NCBI GenBank assembly: GCA_944321005.1
Contig: CALUJT010000053.1
Location: 1-10,863, forward strand
Direction of reading: 5' to 3'
DNA length: 10,863 nt
Origin: an uncultured Atopobiaceae bacterium
Lineage (GTDB): Bacteria > Actinomycetota > Coriobacteriia > Coriobacteriales > Atopobiaceae
Shown here: positions 1 through 6,600 of the stretch, piece by piece
Position numbering within the stretch: the first letter of the stretch is position 1
How the letters are laid out: each line of letters starts with the position of its first letter
Position numbers and translations under genes: made by a program
Notes under the pieces: generated by a model
Database searches by the model: none
What the model saw: only the letters and a program-made list of their open reading frames with translations
What the model was told of the DNA's origin: nothing

Positions 1-295
1 CGAGAAGGGCCTCGAGCGCTCGCGCGTGGTGCGCATGGCAAACCTCAACGACACCTTCGGCTACCAGATCTTCCAGGGCACGCGAAACCCCAGCCGCGAC
101 AAGGTACTGCAGATCGCCTTCGCGATGGCCCTCACCCTGCGAGAGACCAACCGCGCGCTCACGGCAGCCGGCGTGAGCGAGCTCTACTGCAAGGACCGAC
201 GCGACGCGATCATCATCTTCTGCCTGGATCGCGGCTGCTCGCTGCAGAAGGTCAACGAGGAGCTCTACCGCTTTGGCGAGAAGACCATCTGCTAG
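1..295 (+). CDS. Helix-turn-helix (XRE-like) regulator, C-terminal part
   Basis: The reading frame is open from the window edge (first full codon at base 2) to TAG at 293-295. It gives 97 residues of a protein whose start lies upstream; a start at GTG 26 or ATG 35 would cut through the conserved part. The segment YGYQIF-x-G-x-R-NPSRDK followed by a Leu-rich helix, LY-x-K-x-RRDAIIIF and a final helix matches a small family of HTH-type proteins that I know from Firmicutes and Coriobacteria. These often sit directly before a Ser/Thr kinase gene, as here (kinase start 116 bp downstream). The likely role is DNA binding or partnering with that kinase; this rests on family resemblance and neighbourhood. 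No membrane segment is visible. Confidence 0.72.
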   Translation, partial: EKGLERSRVVRMANLNDTFGYQIFQGTRNPSRDKVLQIAFAMALTLRETNRALTAAGVSELYCKDRRDAIIIFCLDRGCSLQKVNEELYRFGEKTIC

Positions 296-325
296 CTCTT
301 GGGGCGGGAAGCTCTTGGGGCGGGA
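294..325. repeat. 16-bp perfect tandem duplication
   Basis: The 16-mer agctcttggggcggga occurs twice head to tail (294-309 and 310-325) with no mismatch. The first copy begins inside the TAG stop codon of the upstream gene. The second copy supplies most of the left arm of the hairpin at 317-346, so the duplication probably arose by slippage in a terminator-like region. Confidence 0.85.
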
Positions 326-346
326 CGGTGGCCTGCGTCCCGCCCC
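317..346 (+). terminator. GC-rich hairpin, probable terminator
   Basis: ggggcgggacg (317-327) is perfectly complementary to cgtcccgcccc (336-346), giving an 11-bp stem with an 8-nt loop. It lies 21 bp after the stop of the HTH gene and before the kinase. No run of T follows, so this is either a U-less terminator, as is common in high-GC actinobacteria, or an RNA stability element. If transcription reads through, HTH and kinase would still be co-transcribed. Confidence 0.55.
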
Positions 347-396
347 CGGATAGGACTCCTCCCGGCGGGGTCGGCGCGGTGGCGCTGGCCCCGCTC

Positions 397-405
397 TGCT
401 AGGAT
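397..405 (+). promoter_or_regulatory. Possible extended -10 element of the kinase gene
   Basis: TGC-TAGGAT at 397-405 resembles an extended -10 (TGn followed by TAnnnT) and ends only 6 bases before the kinase ATG at 412. If it is a promoter, the transcript would begin at or next to the start codon (leaderless). AGGA at 401-404, 7 bases before the ATG, could instead serve as a Shine-Dalgarno site, so the two readings compete. No -35 match is evident. Confidence 0.35.
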
Positions 406-411
406 GGGCGC

Positions 412-1674
<1,263 letters not shown>

Positions 1675-1696
1675 GGGTTGCCGGGCGCGGGGTCCC

Positions 1697-2329
1697 CTAG
1701 CTCAGCTCGCGGACGAACGCCTCCAGCGCGGCGGCGTCGTGGCCGGGCTCTCGGGTGAAGTGGAACGAGCGCATGCCCGCCGCCTCCGCGCCGATGCAGT
1801 TGTCCAGGTTGTCGTCCACGAAGACGCACTCGGCGGGGTCGAGGTCGTAGCGAACGCAGAGCAGCTGGTAGATGGCTGGGTCCGGCTTCATGAGGCGCTC
1901 CATGGCTGAGACCACGTAGCCGTCGAGGTGGGGGAGCACCGGCGCGTGGCCGAGCTGCTCCATGATGCGCGTGGAGGCATTGGAGAGCAGGTAGATGCCG
2001 TAGCCCTCGCCCTTGAGGCGAATGGCGAGCTCGTTGGTGGCGGAGAAGGGCTCCGAGTGCTCGGGCCAGTGGGCGATGCACTGGCGCAGGTTGGGGTGCA
2101 GCCGCTCCGGCAGGTGGGACTCCGCGTAGCGTCGCATGGTCTCGTGCGTGATGGTGCCCGAGTCCAGGAGCGACCACATCGTGGTCCCAAAGAGCGCGCC
2201 CTGCAGCAGCGCCGCGTCCTCCGGCGTGTCCGTGAACAGGCTCGCGAAGTACGGCCCGTCAAAGTTCATGAGCACGCCGCCCATGTCGAAGACGATGTTG
2301 CGGATGGGCTTGGACGTGGGCTCGGGCAT
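1697..2329 (-). CDS. HAD-superfamily hydrolase (subfamily IA, YihX-like phosphatase)
   Basis: A 210-residue haloacid dehalogenase-type hydrolase, probably a soluble sugar- or nucleotide-phosphate phosphatase. All four motifs are visible: I, FDMGGV with nucleophile Asp15; II, LLSNAS (Ser116); III, MKPDP (Lys148); IV, VFVDDNLDN (Asp172/Asp173). In motif I the second Asp of DxD is replaced by Gly17, as in the YihX-type DLGNV branch, so the usual acid/base residue must be supplied differently or the substrate range is shifted. The start is ATG at 2329 because gaggagg (reverse complement of 2334-2340) lies 4 nt upstream; the frame stays open to 2812 but that extension has no coding signature. It is convergent with the kinase, 22 bp away. 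Substrate unknown. Confidence 0.88.
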   Translation of the reverse strand: MPEPTSKPIRNIVFDMGGVLMNFDGPYFASLFTDTPEDAALLQGALFGTTMWSLLDSGTITHETMRRYAESHLPERLHPNLRQCIAHWPEHSEPFSATNELAIRLKGEGYGIYLLSNASTRIMEQLGHAPVLPHLDGYVVSAMERLMKPDPAIYQLLCVRYDLDPAECVFVDDNLDNCIGAEAAGMRSFHFTREPGHDAAALEAFVRELS

Positions 2330-2360
2330 GGGGCCTCCTCGGTCGCGGGTGCTTGCGGAG

Positions 2361-2366
2361 AGTATA
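2361..2366 (-). promoter_or_regulatory. Probable -10 box of the HAD hydrolase gene
   Basis: On the minus strand this reads TATACT, five of six matches to the sigma70 -10 consensus, about 32 bases before the ATG at 2329. It would leave a short leader holding the gaggagg ribosome-binding site. No convincing -35 hexamer stands 16-18 bp upstream. Confidence 0.45.
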
Positions 2367-2479
2367 GCGCTGCGGGGGAGAAGGACGATCGTGGGGATTG
2401 ATCGGATCTTCCAATGACGTGTGGGAAGGCGTCGTGATCGCCTCAGACTTGGCTCCACAAGTTGAGAGAGGGGGAGGAT

Positions 2480-3079
2480 ATGGGAGAGACGTCCAGGTCG
2501 GAGGGCGCATGGGTGATTTGCCCGGCAGGTGGGGATCGACCGGTGGAGCTTGTCCGGGTGATAGAAGCGTGGGAGTCCGTGGGAGATGAGGAGCTCGTTG
2601 ATGGCTGTGTTCCCATGGATGGCAGCATCCGATCCTTCGACGAGGCTGGAAGAGAATGGTGCGAAGGTCGTGGTGGAGTATTCACCGGCTATTCTTCGGT
2701 GAATCAATTCGTCATGGACGTGTTCCAATTTGATCCGATGCGGGGATGCTGGCATGTGTTCGGGGGAGAAACGCGACAGGCTCTGTGGCCAGTCGCAATG
2801 GACGATCTCCATGAGCTGATGGAGATGGGCGACTCATGGGCCGAGGCTCTGGCAAGAATCCTGGCCGCGATTCCAAGGAGGGAAAGGGGGCGCGCGATAC
2901 TGAGGGTGCCCCGCGGCCTGAGGCCCCAGTTCTCTAGGTGGTGTAGGGCGGTTGTGGAGAGTGGGGGTCTTGATGAGTGCCTTATCAGGGGGACGCGCTC
3001 TTTTCGTGAGGTGGTGCGGGAATGTGCGGGAGAGCCGGCATCTTCCTTGGCCGTGGGGGCCTCTTCTGGAACTGGCTGA
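2480..3079 (+). CDS. Hypothetical protein, unrecognised family (199 aa)
   Basis: An open frame of 199 residues from ATG 2480. A purine-rich stretch (2465-2477, including gggggagg) lies just before it; TTG at 2462 is an in-frame alternative that adds six residues. I do not recognise the family. The protein is Trp- and Arg-rich, acidic in its N-terminal half (DEELVDG, near 35-45), with a probable helical segment near 105-135 (MDDLHELMEMGDSWAEALAR) and a basic stretch after it (PRRERGR). No signal peptide or membrane segment is seen. Codon use (AGG, GGA, ATA, GAT) and GC differ from the neighbours: 2701-2760 is 29/60 GC. Its TGA directly abuts the stop of the convergent SRA-like/HNH gene with no spacer. 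Part of the same accessory segment, but a functional link is not shown. It could be spurious; an opposing open frame also covers part of it. Confidence 0.55.
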   Translation: MGETSRSEGAWVICPAGGDRPVELVRVIEAWESVGDEELVDGCVPMDGSIRSFDEAGREWCEGRGGVFTGYSSVNQFVMDVFQFDPMRGCWHVFGGETRQALWPVAMDDLHELMEMGDSWAEALARILAAIPRRERGRAILRVPRGLRPQFSRWCRAVVESGGLDECLIRGTRSFREVVRECAGEPASSLAVGASSGTG

Positions 3080-4099
3080 TTAAGCAACAAACAATTCGTT
3101 CTCGCGCCTGAACTGCTCGTAATGAATCGAGAGCAGCTCGTCGCTGGGAGATTGGGTGGGATCGGAGGGCTCGCGAAGCCTGACGGACTCGAATCGTGCG
3201 TACTCAGTCGAAGAAAGGCGCTCGCTCAGGACCACGTCGTGATGATCCGGGGTTACCGAGATGAGATGGGCATCGTAGAGGAGATGGAGATCCGCACGGA
3301 GGAGAAGTCCGTTCTGAACGATCTGGGACCTGCGCCCTCGGTATGGGTTGATGTGAGCTGCCTGAAGAACGGTCGTCACGTTTGTGCCAGAGATCGCGCA
3401 CGCTTCGTTGTAGGCCTCAAGAAGCTTGCTGCGAAAGAGGCTCTGCTGCTCGCGCCTCACCTGCTGCGCCGTCACTCGGCGACGCTCGTCCTCTCCGTCG
3501 TATTCGACGACTATCTTCTGCTGTTCAGGCGAAAGATCGTCGAACCCTTGCGGTACGAAGGCGCCACGCGCTTCCGTTTCGTGCGAAACGGGGCCATGCA
3601 GGGTAAACATGCGCGTGACGCTGTTATAGCACTCAACGAATGCGAGGCCGCGTACAAGATAGCCGCCTCTTCGCTCGCGGGTCATTACGCCTACGGGGAT
3701 GCCGTCTTCGAGGCAGTTCATCAGAGCTCGATTGTATTGTTGATTCACGTCCGCCCCTTGGTGGGCAGCGTAGTCGAGAATCCAAGTGCCGTCGGCAAGG
3801 GGAATGGGAGCCCTGTCATCGTAGCGGCCAGCACTGTTCGAGTGCACCGAAAGGGCGTACCTTCGATCTCCGTCATAGGAGACTTGCGCTGCCCCTGGGA
3901 CGTAGATGCCGGAATCGCGGCTTAGGGGGATGGGCGTCAGGGGCCTGTTCTCCATGTGGTGGGGGAGCTTGGGGATGGCATTTCCGGTATTAGCGATGAA
4001 CCAGTCGTAACACGGGACAAACTGCAAGGGTACGAGTTGCTCGGCGCGAGCAAGCGTGGGAAGAAGAACGGGGCATTCATAGACGAGCTGGCTTGGCAT
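3080..4099 (-). CDS. HNH endonuclease with SRA/PUA-like domain (putative type IV restriction enzyme)
   Basis: A 339-residue protein. The C-terminal part (about 220-310) is a clear HNH nuclease domain: ACAISGT (Cys234), LQAAHINPYRG (His249), QNGLLLRADLHLLYD (Asn263, His272). The middle part (about 80-170) shows, in order, GRYDD (91-95), a Trp/Tyr strand and Gly turn (TWILDYAAHQG), NRAL (123-126), PVGV (135-138) and YLVRGLAFVECY. This is the motif order of SRA-YDG domains, which flip out and read modified cytosine. SRA-like plus HNH is the layout of modification-dependent restriction enzymes of the TagI/McrA-like kind, so the inferred role is cutting DNA carrying methyl- or hydroxymethylcytosine, such as phage DNA. 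No methyltransferase gene is nearby, which fits type IV. ATG 4099 is preceded by GGGGAGG (9-nt spacing). Nuclease call firm; SRA call inferred by eye. Confidence 0.8.
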   Translation of the reverse strand: MPSQLVYECPVLLPTLARAEQLVPLQFVPCYDWFIANTGNAIPKLPHHMENRPLTPIPLSRDSGIYVPGAAQVSYDGDRRYALSVHSNSAGRYDDRAPIPLADGTWILDYAAHQGADVNQQYNRALMNCLEDGIPVGVMTRERRGGYLVRGLAFVECYNSVTRMFTLHGPVSHETEARGAFVPQGFDDLSPEQQKIVVEYDGEDERRRVTAQQVRREQQSLFRSKLLEAYNEACAISGTNVTTVLQAAHINPYRGRRSQIVQNGLLLRADLHLLYDAHLISVTPDHHDVVLSERLSSTEYARFESVRLREPSDPTQSPSDELLSIHYEQFRRENELFVA

Positions 4100-4126
4100 G
4101 TCGGTGGACCTCCCCTCAGCGACTAG

Positions 4127-4132
4127 ATTATA
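4127..4132 (-). promoter_or_regulatory. Consensus -10 box of the HNH endonuclease gene
   Basis: On the minus strand this is TATAAT, a perfect -10 hexamer 27 bases before the ATG at 4099. The predicted leader is about 20 nt and holds the GGGGAGG ribosome-binding site (4111-4117 region). The -35 position (near 4150-4155, AGACGC) is poor. Confidence 0.55.
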
Positions 4133-4212
4133 CGATGCTCTTGCGGTGGGCGTCTCTCATGCGACTGGCCGTGTGCTCGCGGAGCCCGAGCTCGAGCTAT
4201 AGGTTGCTACTT

Positions 4213-4284
4213 TGGCCAACCATACAACACCCGCCTCTGGAGTCGGAAATAAGGGATTGGGCAGGGGTGTTGTATGGTGGGCCA
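4213..4284. repeat. 20-bp inverted repeat with 32-bp spacer between divergent promoters
   Basis: tggccaaccatacaacaccc (4213-4232) pairs with gggtgttgtatggtgggcca (4265-4284) with one mismatch. The arm centres are 52 bp apart, close to five helical turns, and the pair lies between the minus-strand promoter of the HNH gene and the plus-strand promoter of the ArsC-like gene. It could be a two-site operator, a transcribed hairpin, or the ends of a tiny inserted element. The 4-mer ctac flanks it at 4207-4210 and 4287-4290, two bases from each arm, but this may be chance. The spacer codes for nothing I can recognise. Confidence 0.75.
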
Positions 4285-4331
4285 TTCTACATAACGCTCG
4301 CCGTGAGCGTGCATGGCGTCCGGCTGCGGCG

Positions 4332-4340
4332 TGCTACACT
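4332..4340 (+). promoter_or_regulatory. Extended -10 promoter element of the ArsC-cutC operon
   Basis: TGC-TACACT at 4332-4340 fits an extended -10 (TGn plus TAnnnT). It lies 31 bases before the ATG at 4372, leaving a leader of about 25 nt with the ribosome-binding stretch aggggaaagga (4355-4365). The -35 region is weak, as expected when a TGn extension is present. Confidence 0.5.
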
Positions 4341-4371
4341 TTTCCCACATGACCAGGGGAAAGGAAACACC

Positions 4372-4734
4372 ATGGCTGACGTGCTCTTTGTTGAGTATCC
4401 CAAGTGCAGCACCTGTCGCCGCGCAAAGGCGTGGCTGGACGAGCACGGCGTCTCGTACACGGACCGCCACATCGTCGAGGACAACCCCACGGCCGACGAG
4501 CTTGCCGAGTGGCAGGCGCGCTCGGGTCTGCCCGTGCGCCGCTTCTTCAACACGAGCGGTCGCCTGTACAGGGAGCGCAGCGTGAAGGCCCAGCTCGACG
4601 CCGGCATGTCGGACGTCGAGGCCGTTGCCCTTCTCGCTGAGGACGGGATGCTCGTCAAGCGCCCCATCGTGGTGGGGGAGGACTTCGTGCTCGTGGGGTT
4701 CCGCGAGGCAGAGTGGGAGGAGAAGCTATGCTAA
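4372..4734 (+). CDS. ArsC/Spx-family reductase-like protein
   Basis: A 120-residue thioredoxin-fold protein of the ArsC/Spx/YfgD group. The N-terminal YPKCSTCRRAKAWL carries Cys12 and Cys15 (CxxC), followed by R-x-FFNTSG-x-LYRE (58-68) and LVKRPIVV (95-101, Arg97), the usual ArsC core. It is cytoplasmic and probably acts in thiol redox chemistry; arsenate reduction is possible, but no other ars genes are present and many family members are not arsenate reductases. The CxxC pair and short length leave a Spx/MgsR-type role open. ATG 4372 is chosen for its ribosome-binding site (ggggaaagga); the frame is open further upstream but runs across the promoter and inverted repeat. First gene of a four-gene unit; its stop overlaps the cutC start by 7 bases. 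Confidence 0.87.
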   Translation: MADVLFVEYPKCSTCRRAKAWLDEHGVSYTDRHIVEDNPTADELAEWQARSGLPVRRFFNTSGRLYRERSVKAQLDAGMSDVEAVALLAEDGMLVKRPIVVGEDFVLVGFREAEWEEKLC

Positions 4735-5390
4735 CCAGGGAGTTCTGCGCCGAGAACATGGAGCTCGTCCCCGCGGCCGTGGCCGCCGGCGCCGCGCGCA
4801 TCGAGCTCTGCGACAACCTCGCCGTGGGCGGGACCACGCCCAGCTACGGCGTCATCCGTGCGGCGGTGGCCTTCGCACGCGAGCGCAGCGTTGACGTGAT
4901 GTGCATGGTGCGACCGCGCGGCGGCTGCTTCGAGCACACCGCCGAGGAGGCGGCCATGATGCGCGACGACCTCATCATGGCCAAGAGCCTGGGCGTGACC
5001 GGCGTGGTCTTCGGCTGCCTGCGCGACGGCCGCCTCGACTGCGAGCTCACCTCCGAGCTCGTTCGCCTGGCGCACGAGGACACCCCCGAGGCCCCCGGTC
5101 GCGTTGACGTGACCTTCCACATGGCCTTCGACGCGCTTGCCCCGGAGGACCAGCTCGAGGCCATCGACTGGCTGGCGGAGCAGGGTGTGGAGCGCATCCT
5201 CACGCACGGCGGCGAGGCGGGCACGCCCATCGCGGGCAACCTCGACCGCCTGCACGCCTACGTCGAGCGCGCCGCGGGCCGCATCATCATCCTGCCGGGC
5301 GGCGGCATCACGTGGGAGAACGCCGAGGACGTGGCATCTGCGCTCGGCGTCCACGAGGTCCACGGCACCAAGATCGTCAAGGTGGCATAG
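4728..5390 (+). CDS. cutC: CutC family protein
   Basis: A 220-residue TIM-barrel protein with the full set of CutC landmarks: ARIELCDNLAVGGTTPSYG (23-41), MVRPRGG (60-66), the FHMAFD strand (130-135), RILTHGGE (156-163) and LPGGGI (189-194) near the C-terminus. CutC was named for copper tolerance in E. coli, but that phenotype was later traced to the small RNA MicL encoded in the 3' end of the E. coli gene, so the biochemical function is unsettled. Cytoplasmic; no signal peptide. ATG 4728 is chosen because gggaggag (4715-4722) lies 5 nt upstream; GTG 4713 would start within that site. The ATG overlaps the stop of the ArsC-like gene (ATGCTAA), indicating translational coupling. Confidence 0.93.
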   Translation: MLTREFCAENMELVPAAVAAGAARIELCDNLAVGGTTPSYGVIRAAVAFARERSVDVMCMVRPRGGCFEHTAEEAAMMRDDLIMAKSLGVTGVVFGCLRDGRLDCELTSELVRLAHEDTPEAPGRVDVTFHMAFDALAPEDQLEAIDWLAEQGVERILTHGGEAGTPIAGNLDRLHAYVERAAGRIIILPGGGITWENAEDVASALGVHEVHGTKIVKVA

Positions 5391-5391
5391 G

Positions 5392-6081
5392 GTGCCCCGG
5401 TCCCGCTCAACGAAGGCGAGGGGCTTTGCGCAGGTCACGCCCAATCTTGGCGAGAACCTGGGGCTCGAGGAACTTCTCGCCAGGATGGAGGAGCCGGATG
5501 CCCGCGTGTCCGGCTCGGCGTTCTCCGGACTCGAGCTCGCGGACGTGACGGCGCATGGCACCACCTTCGAGAACGTGGTCTTTCGCGGGTGCACGTTCGA
5601 CGGCGTGGGCCTTTCCGGCTGCATGTTCACGGACGTGCTTTTCTCGGGCTGCCGCTTCATCCGGTGCGACATGAGCCGCTCGTGGCTCAACCGGGTGGAC
5701 TTCTCGTCCTGCTCCGCCCCGGGCATGAGCTTCGTCAAGGGGCGCCTCACGGGCGTGCTCATGGCGGACAGCCAGTTTGGTTACTGCGACCTTGCCGAGG
5801 CGTCGGTGAGCCGCCTGAGCGCGAGCTCCACCGGCCTCGCCGAGGCAAACGTGTTCTCAACCAAGCTCAGTCGCGTGGAGCTGGACCGCTGCGACCTCTC
5901 GCGCGCAACGCTCTACCGCGTGAGCCTTGCGGGCGTTGACCTCTCCACCTGCGACATCTCCGGCATCCGCGTCTCCGGTGACTTCCGCGAGCTGCGCGGA
6001 GCCGAGGTGAGCGCGGAGCAGGCCGTGCAGCTCGCCGGGCTTCTGGGCATCAAGATTAAGGAGGAAGAATGGCTCTCCTAG
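5392..6081 (+). CDS. Pentapeptide-repeat protein
   Basis: A 229-residue protein built largely of pentapeptide repeats (about residues 41-195; e.g. TTFEN VVFRG CTFDG VGLSG CMFTD VLFSG), with Phe/Leu/Met at the central position and many Cys/Ser. It should form a right-handed quadrilateral beta-helix. The final segment SAEQAVQLAGLLGIKI resembles the C-terminal helix of Qnr-like pentapeptide proteins of Gram-positives, which mimic DNA and protect gyrase. That link is inference from the tail and length (Qnr about 215-220 residues). The start is GTG 5392, one base after the cutC stop, with aaggtgg (5379-5385) as ribosome-binding site; no ATG is available near the N-terminus. It ends 13 bases inside the thioesterase gene. 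Cytoplasmic. Confidence 0.85.
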   Translation: MPRSRSTKARGFAQVTPNLGENLGLEELLARMEEPDARVSGSAFSGLELADVTAHGTTFENVVFRGCTFDGVGLSGCMFTDVLFSGCRFIRCDMSRSWLNRVDFSSCSAPGMSFVKGRLTGVLMADSQFGYCDLAEASVSRLSASSTGLAEANVFSTKLSRVELDRCDLSRATLYRVSLAGVDLSTCDISGIRVSGDFRELRGAEVSAEQAVQLAGLLGIKIKEEEWLS

Positions 6082-6485
6082 ACGAGAACGCCTCCCTCGA
6101 GGAGGTTCAGGAGGTCTTCAAGAACGACCGCTTTGCGACGGACGCGTGCGGCTGCCGCGTGGTGGAGGCCGCGCGCGGGCACGCCGTGACCGAGTTCGAC
6201 ATCACGCCCGGCCACAGGAACGAGAAGGGCGGCGTGATGGGAGGAGCCATCTTCACGGTGGCCGACCTCGCTTTTGCCGTGGCGTCCAACGTGGGCGAGT
6301 CCGTGACGGTCTCCGTGAGCAGCAACATCGAGTTTATGAGCGCCGCCAAGGGCGAGAAGCTCATAGCCACGGCAGACGTGGACAAGAACGGCCGCACGCT
6401 GGCGTTCTACACCTGTTACGTGACCGACGAGCTGGGAACTCCCGTCGCGCGCGCCACGCAGACCTGCATGCACCTGCAGAAGTAG
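6069..6485 (+). CDS. PaaI-family hotdog thioesterase
   Basis: A 138-residue single-hotdog-domain protein of the 4HBT/PaaI type, expected to hydrolyse an acyl-CoA thioester as a cytoplasmic oligomer. The core HRNEKGGVMGGAIFTVADLAFAVASN (49-74) contains the Asn51-Gly turn, the central-helix GG (58-59) and the likely catalytic Asp66. The usual HGG is MGG here, a variant I also associate with clostridial PaaI-type proteins. The second half (SVSSNIEF..., Thr/Ala-rich strands, TQTCMHL at the end) completes the fold. ATG 6069 has a near-perfect ribosome-binding site, taaggagg (6057-6064), 4 nt upstream, inside the pentapeptide gene, with which it overlaps by 13 bases. Last gene of the unit, followed by the large palindrome. 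Substrate unknown. Confidence 0.9.
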   Translation: MALLDENASLEEVQEVFKNDRFATDACGCRVVEAARGHAVTEFDITPGHRNEKGGVMGGAIFTVADLAFAVASNVGESVTVSVSSNIEFMSAAKGEKLIATADVDKNGRTLAFYTCYVTDELGTPVARATQTCMHLQK

Positions 6486-6490
6486 GGACG

Positions 6491-6594
6491 CGCTGACGAA
6501 GGGCGCGGGGCTGACAAAGGGGACGGGGTGGTTTGTCATGAAATTTTTCATGACAAACCACCCCGTCCCCTTTGTCAGCCGTCCCCTTTGTCAG
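6491..6594. repeat. Cluster of TGACAAAGGGGACGG-type repeat units, both orientations
   Basis: A core of the form ctgacaaaggggacgg recurs here. A degenerate forward copy starts at 6492 (ctgacgaagggcgcgg) and a forward copy at 6511. Reverse-orientation copies end at 6578 and 6594; ccgtcccctttgtcag is repeated exactly at 6563-6578 and 6579-6594. Each arm of the central palindrome also carries TGACAAA...TTTGTCA, so each can fold alone. This is the architecture of REP/BIME-like intergenic repeats. I recall similar sequences from Coriobacteriia, but genome-wide copy number cannot be judged from this window. Confidence 0.8.
6509..6580. terminator. Perfect 35-bp-arm palindrome, likely bidirectional terminator
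   Basis: Bases 6509-6543 are the exact reverse complement of 6546-6580 (35/35), with only TT between them. The centre is catgaaa-tt-tttcatg. It sits between the convergent thioesterase and phosphofructokinase genes, 23 bp after one stop and 20 bp from the other. A transcript from either side would form a very stable hairpin. The A/T bases are at the tip and no long U tract follows, so termination is inferred from position and stability. Confidence 0.7.
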
Positions 6595-6600
6595 AACCCC

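Noticed and set aside
2330..2812. Long upstream extension of the HAD reading frame (to 371 residues)
   Set aside because: The extension runs through the -10 box and opposite the 199-residue gene, is rich in His/Pro/Ser without recognisable structure, and a strong ribosome-binding site marks ATG 2329 as the start.
3122..3925. 267-residue plus-strand frame opposite the HNH gene
   Set aside because: The minus strand carries a full HNH signature and a TATAAT promoter; this frame has no recognisable feature and no ribosome-binding site.
4093..4371. N-terminal extension of the ArsC-like frame
   Set aside because: It would place coding sequence over the HNH promoter, the inverted repeat and the extended -10. 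The canonical ArsC N-terminus begins at ATG 4372.
6491..6594. CRISPR-like repeats
   Set aside because: The copies are in mixed orientation, lack regular unique spacers and form one palindrome, so a REP-like element and terminator fit better.
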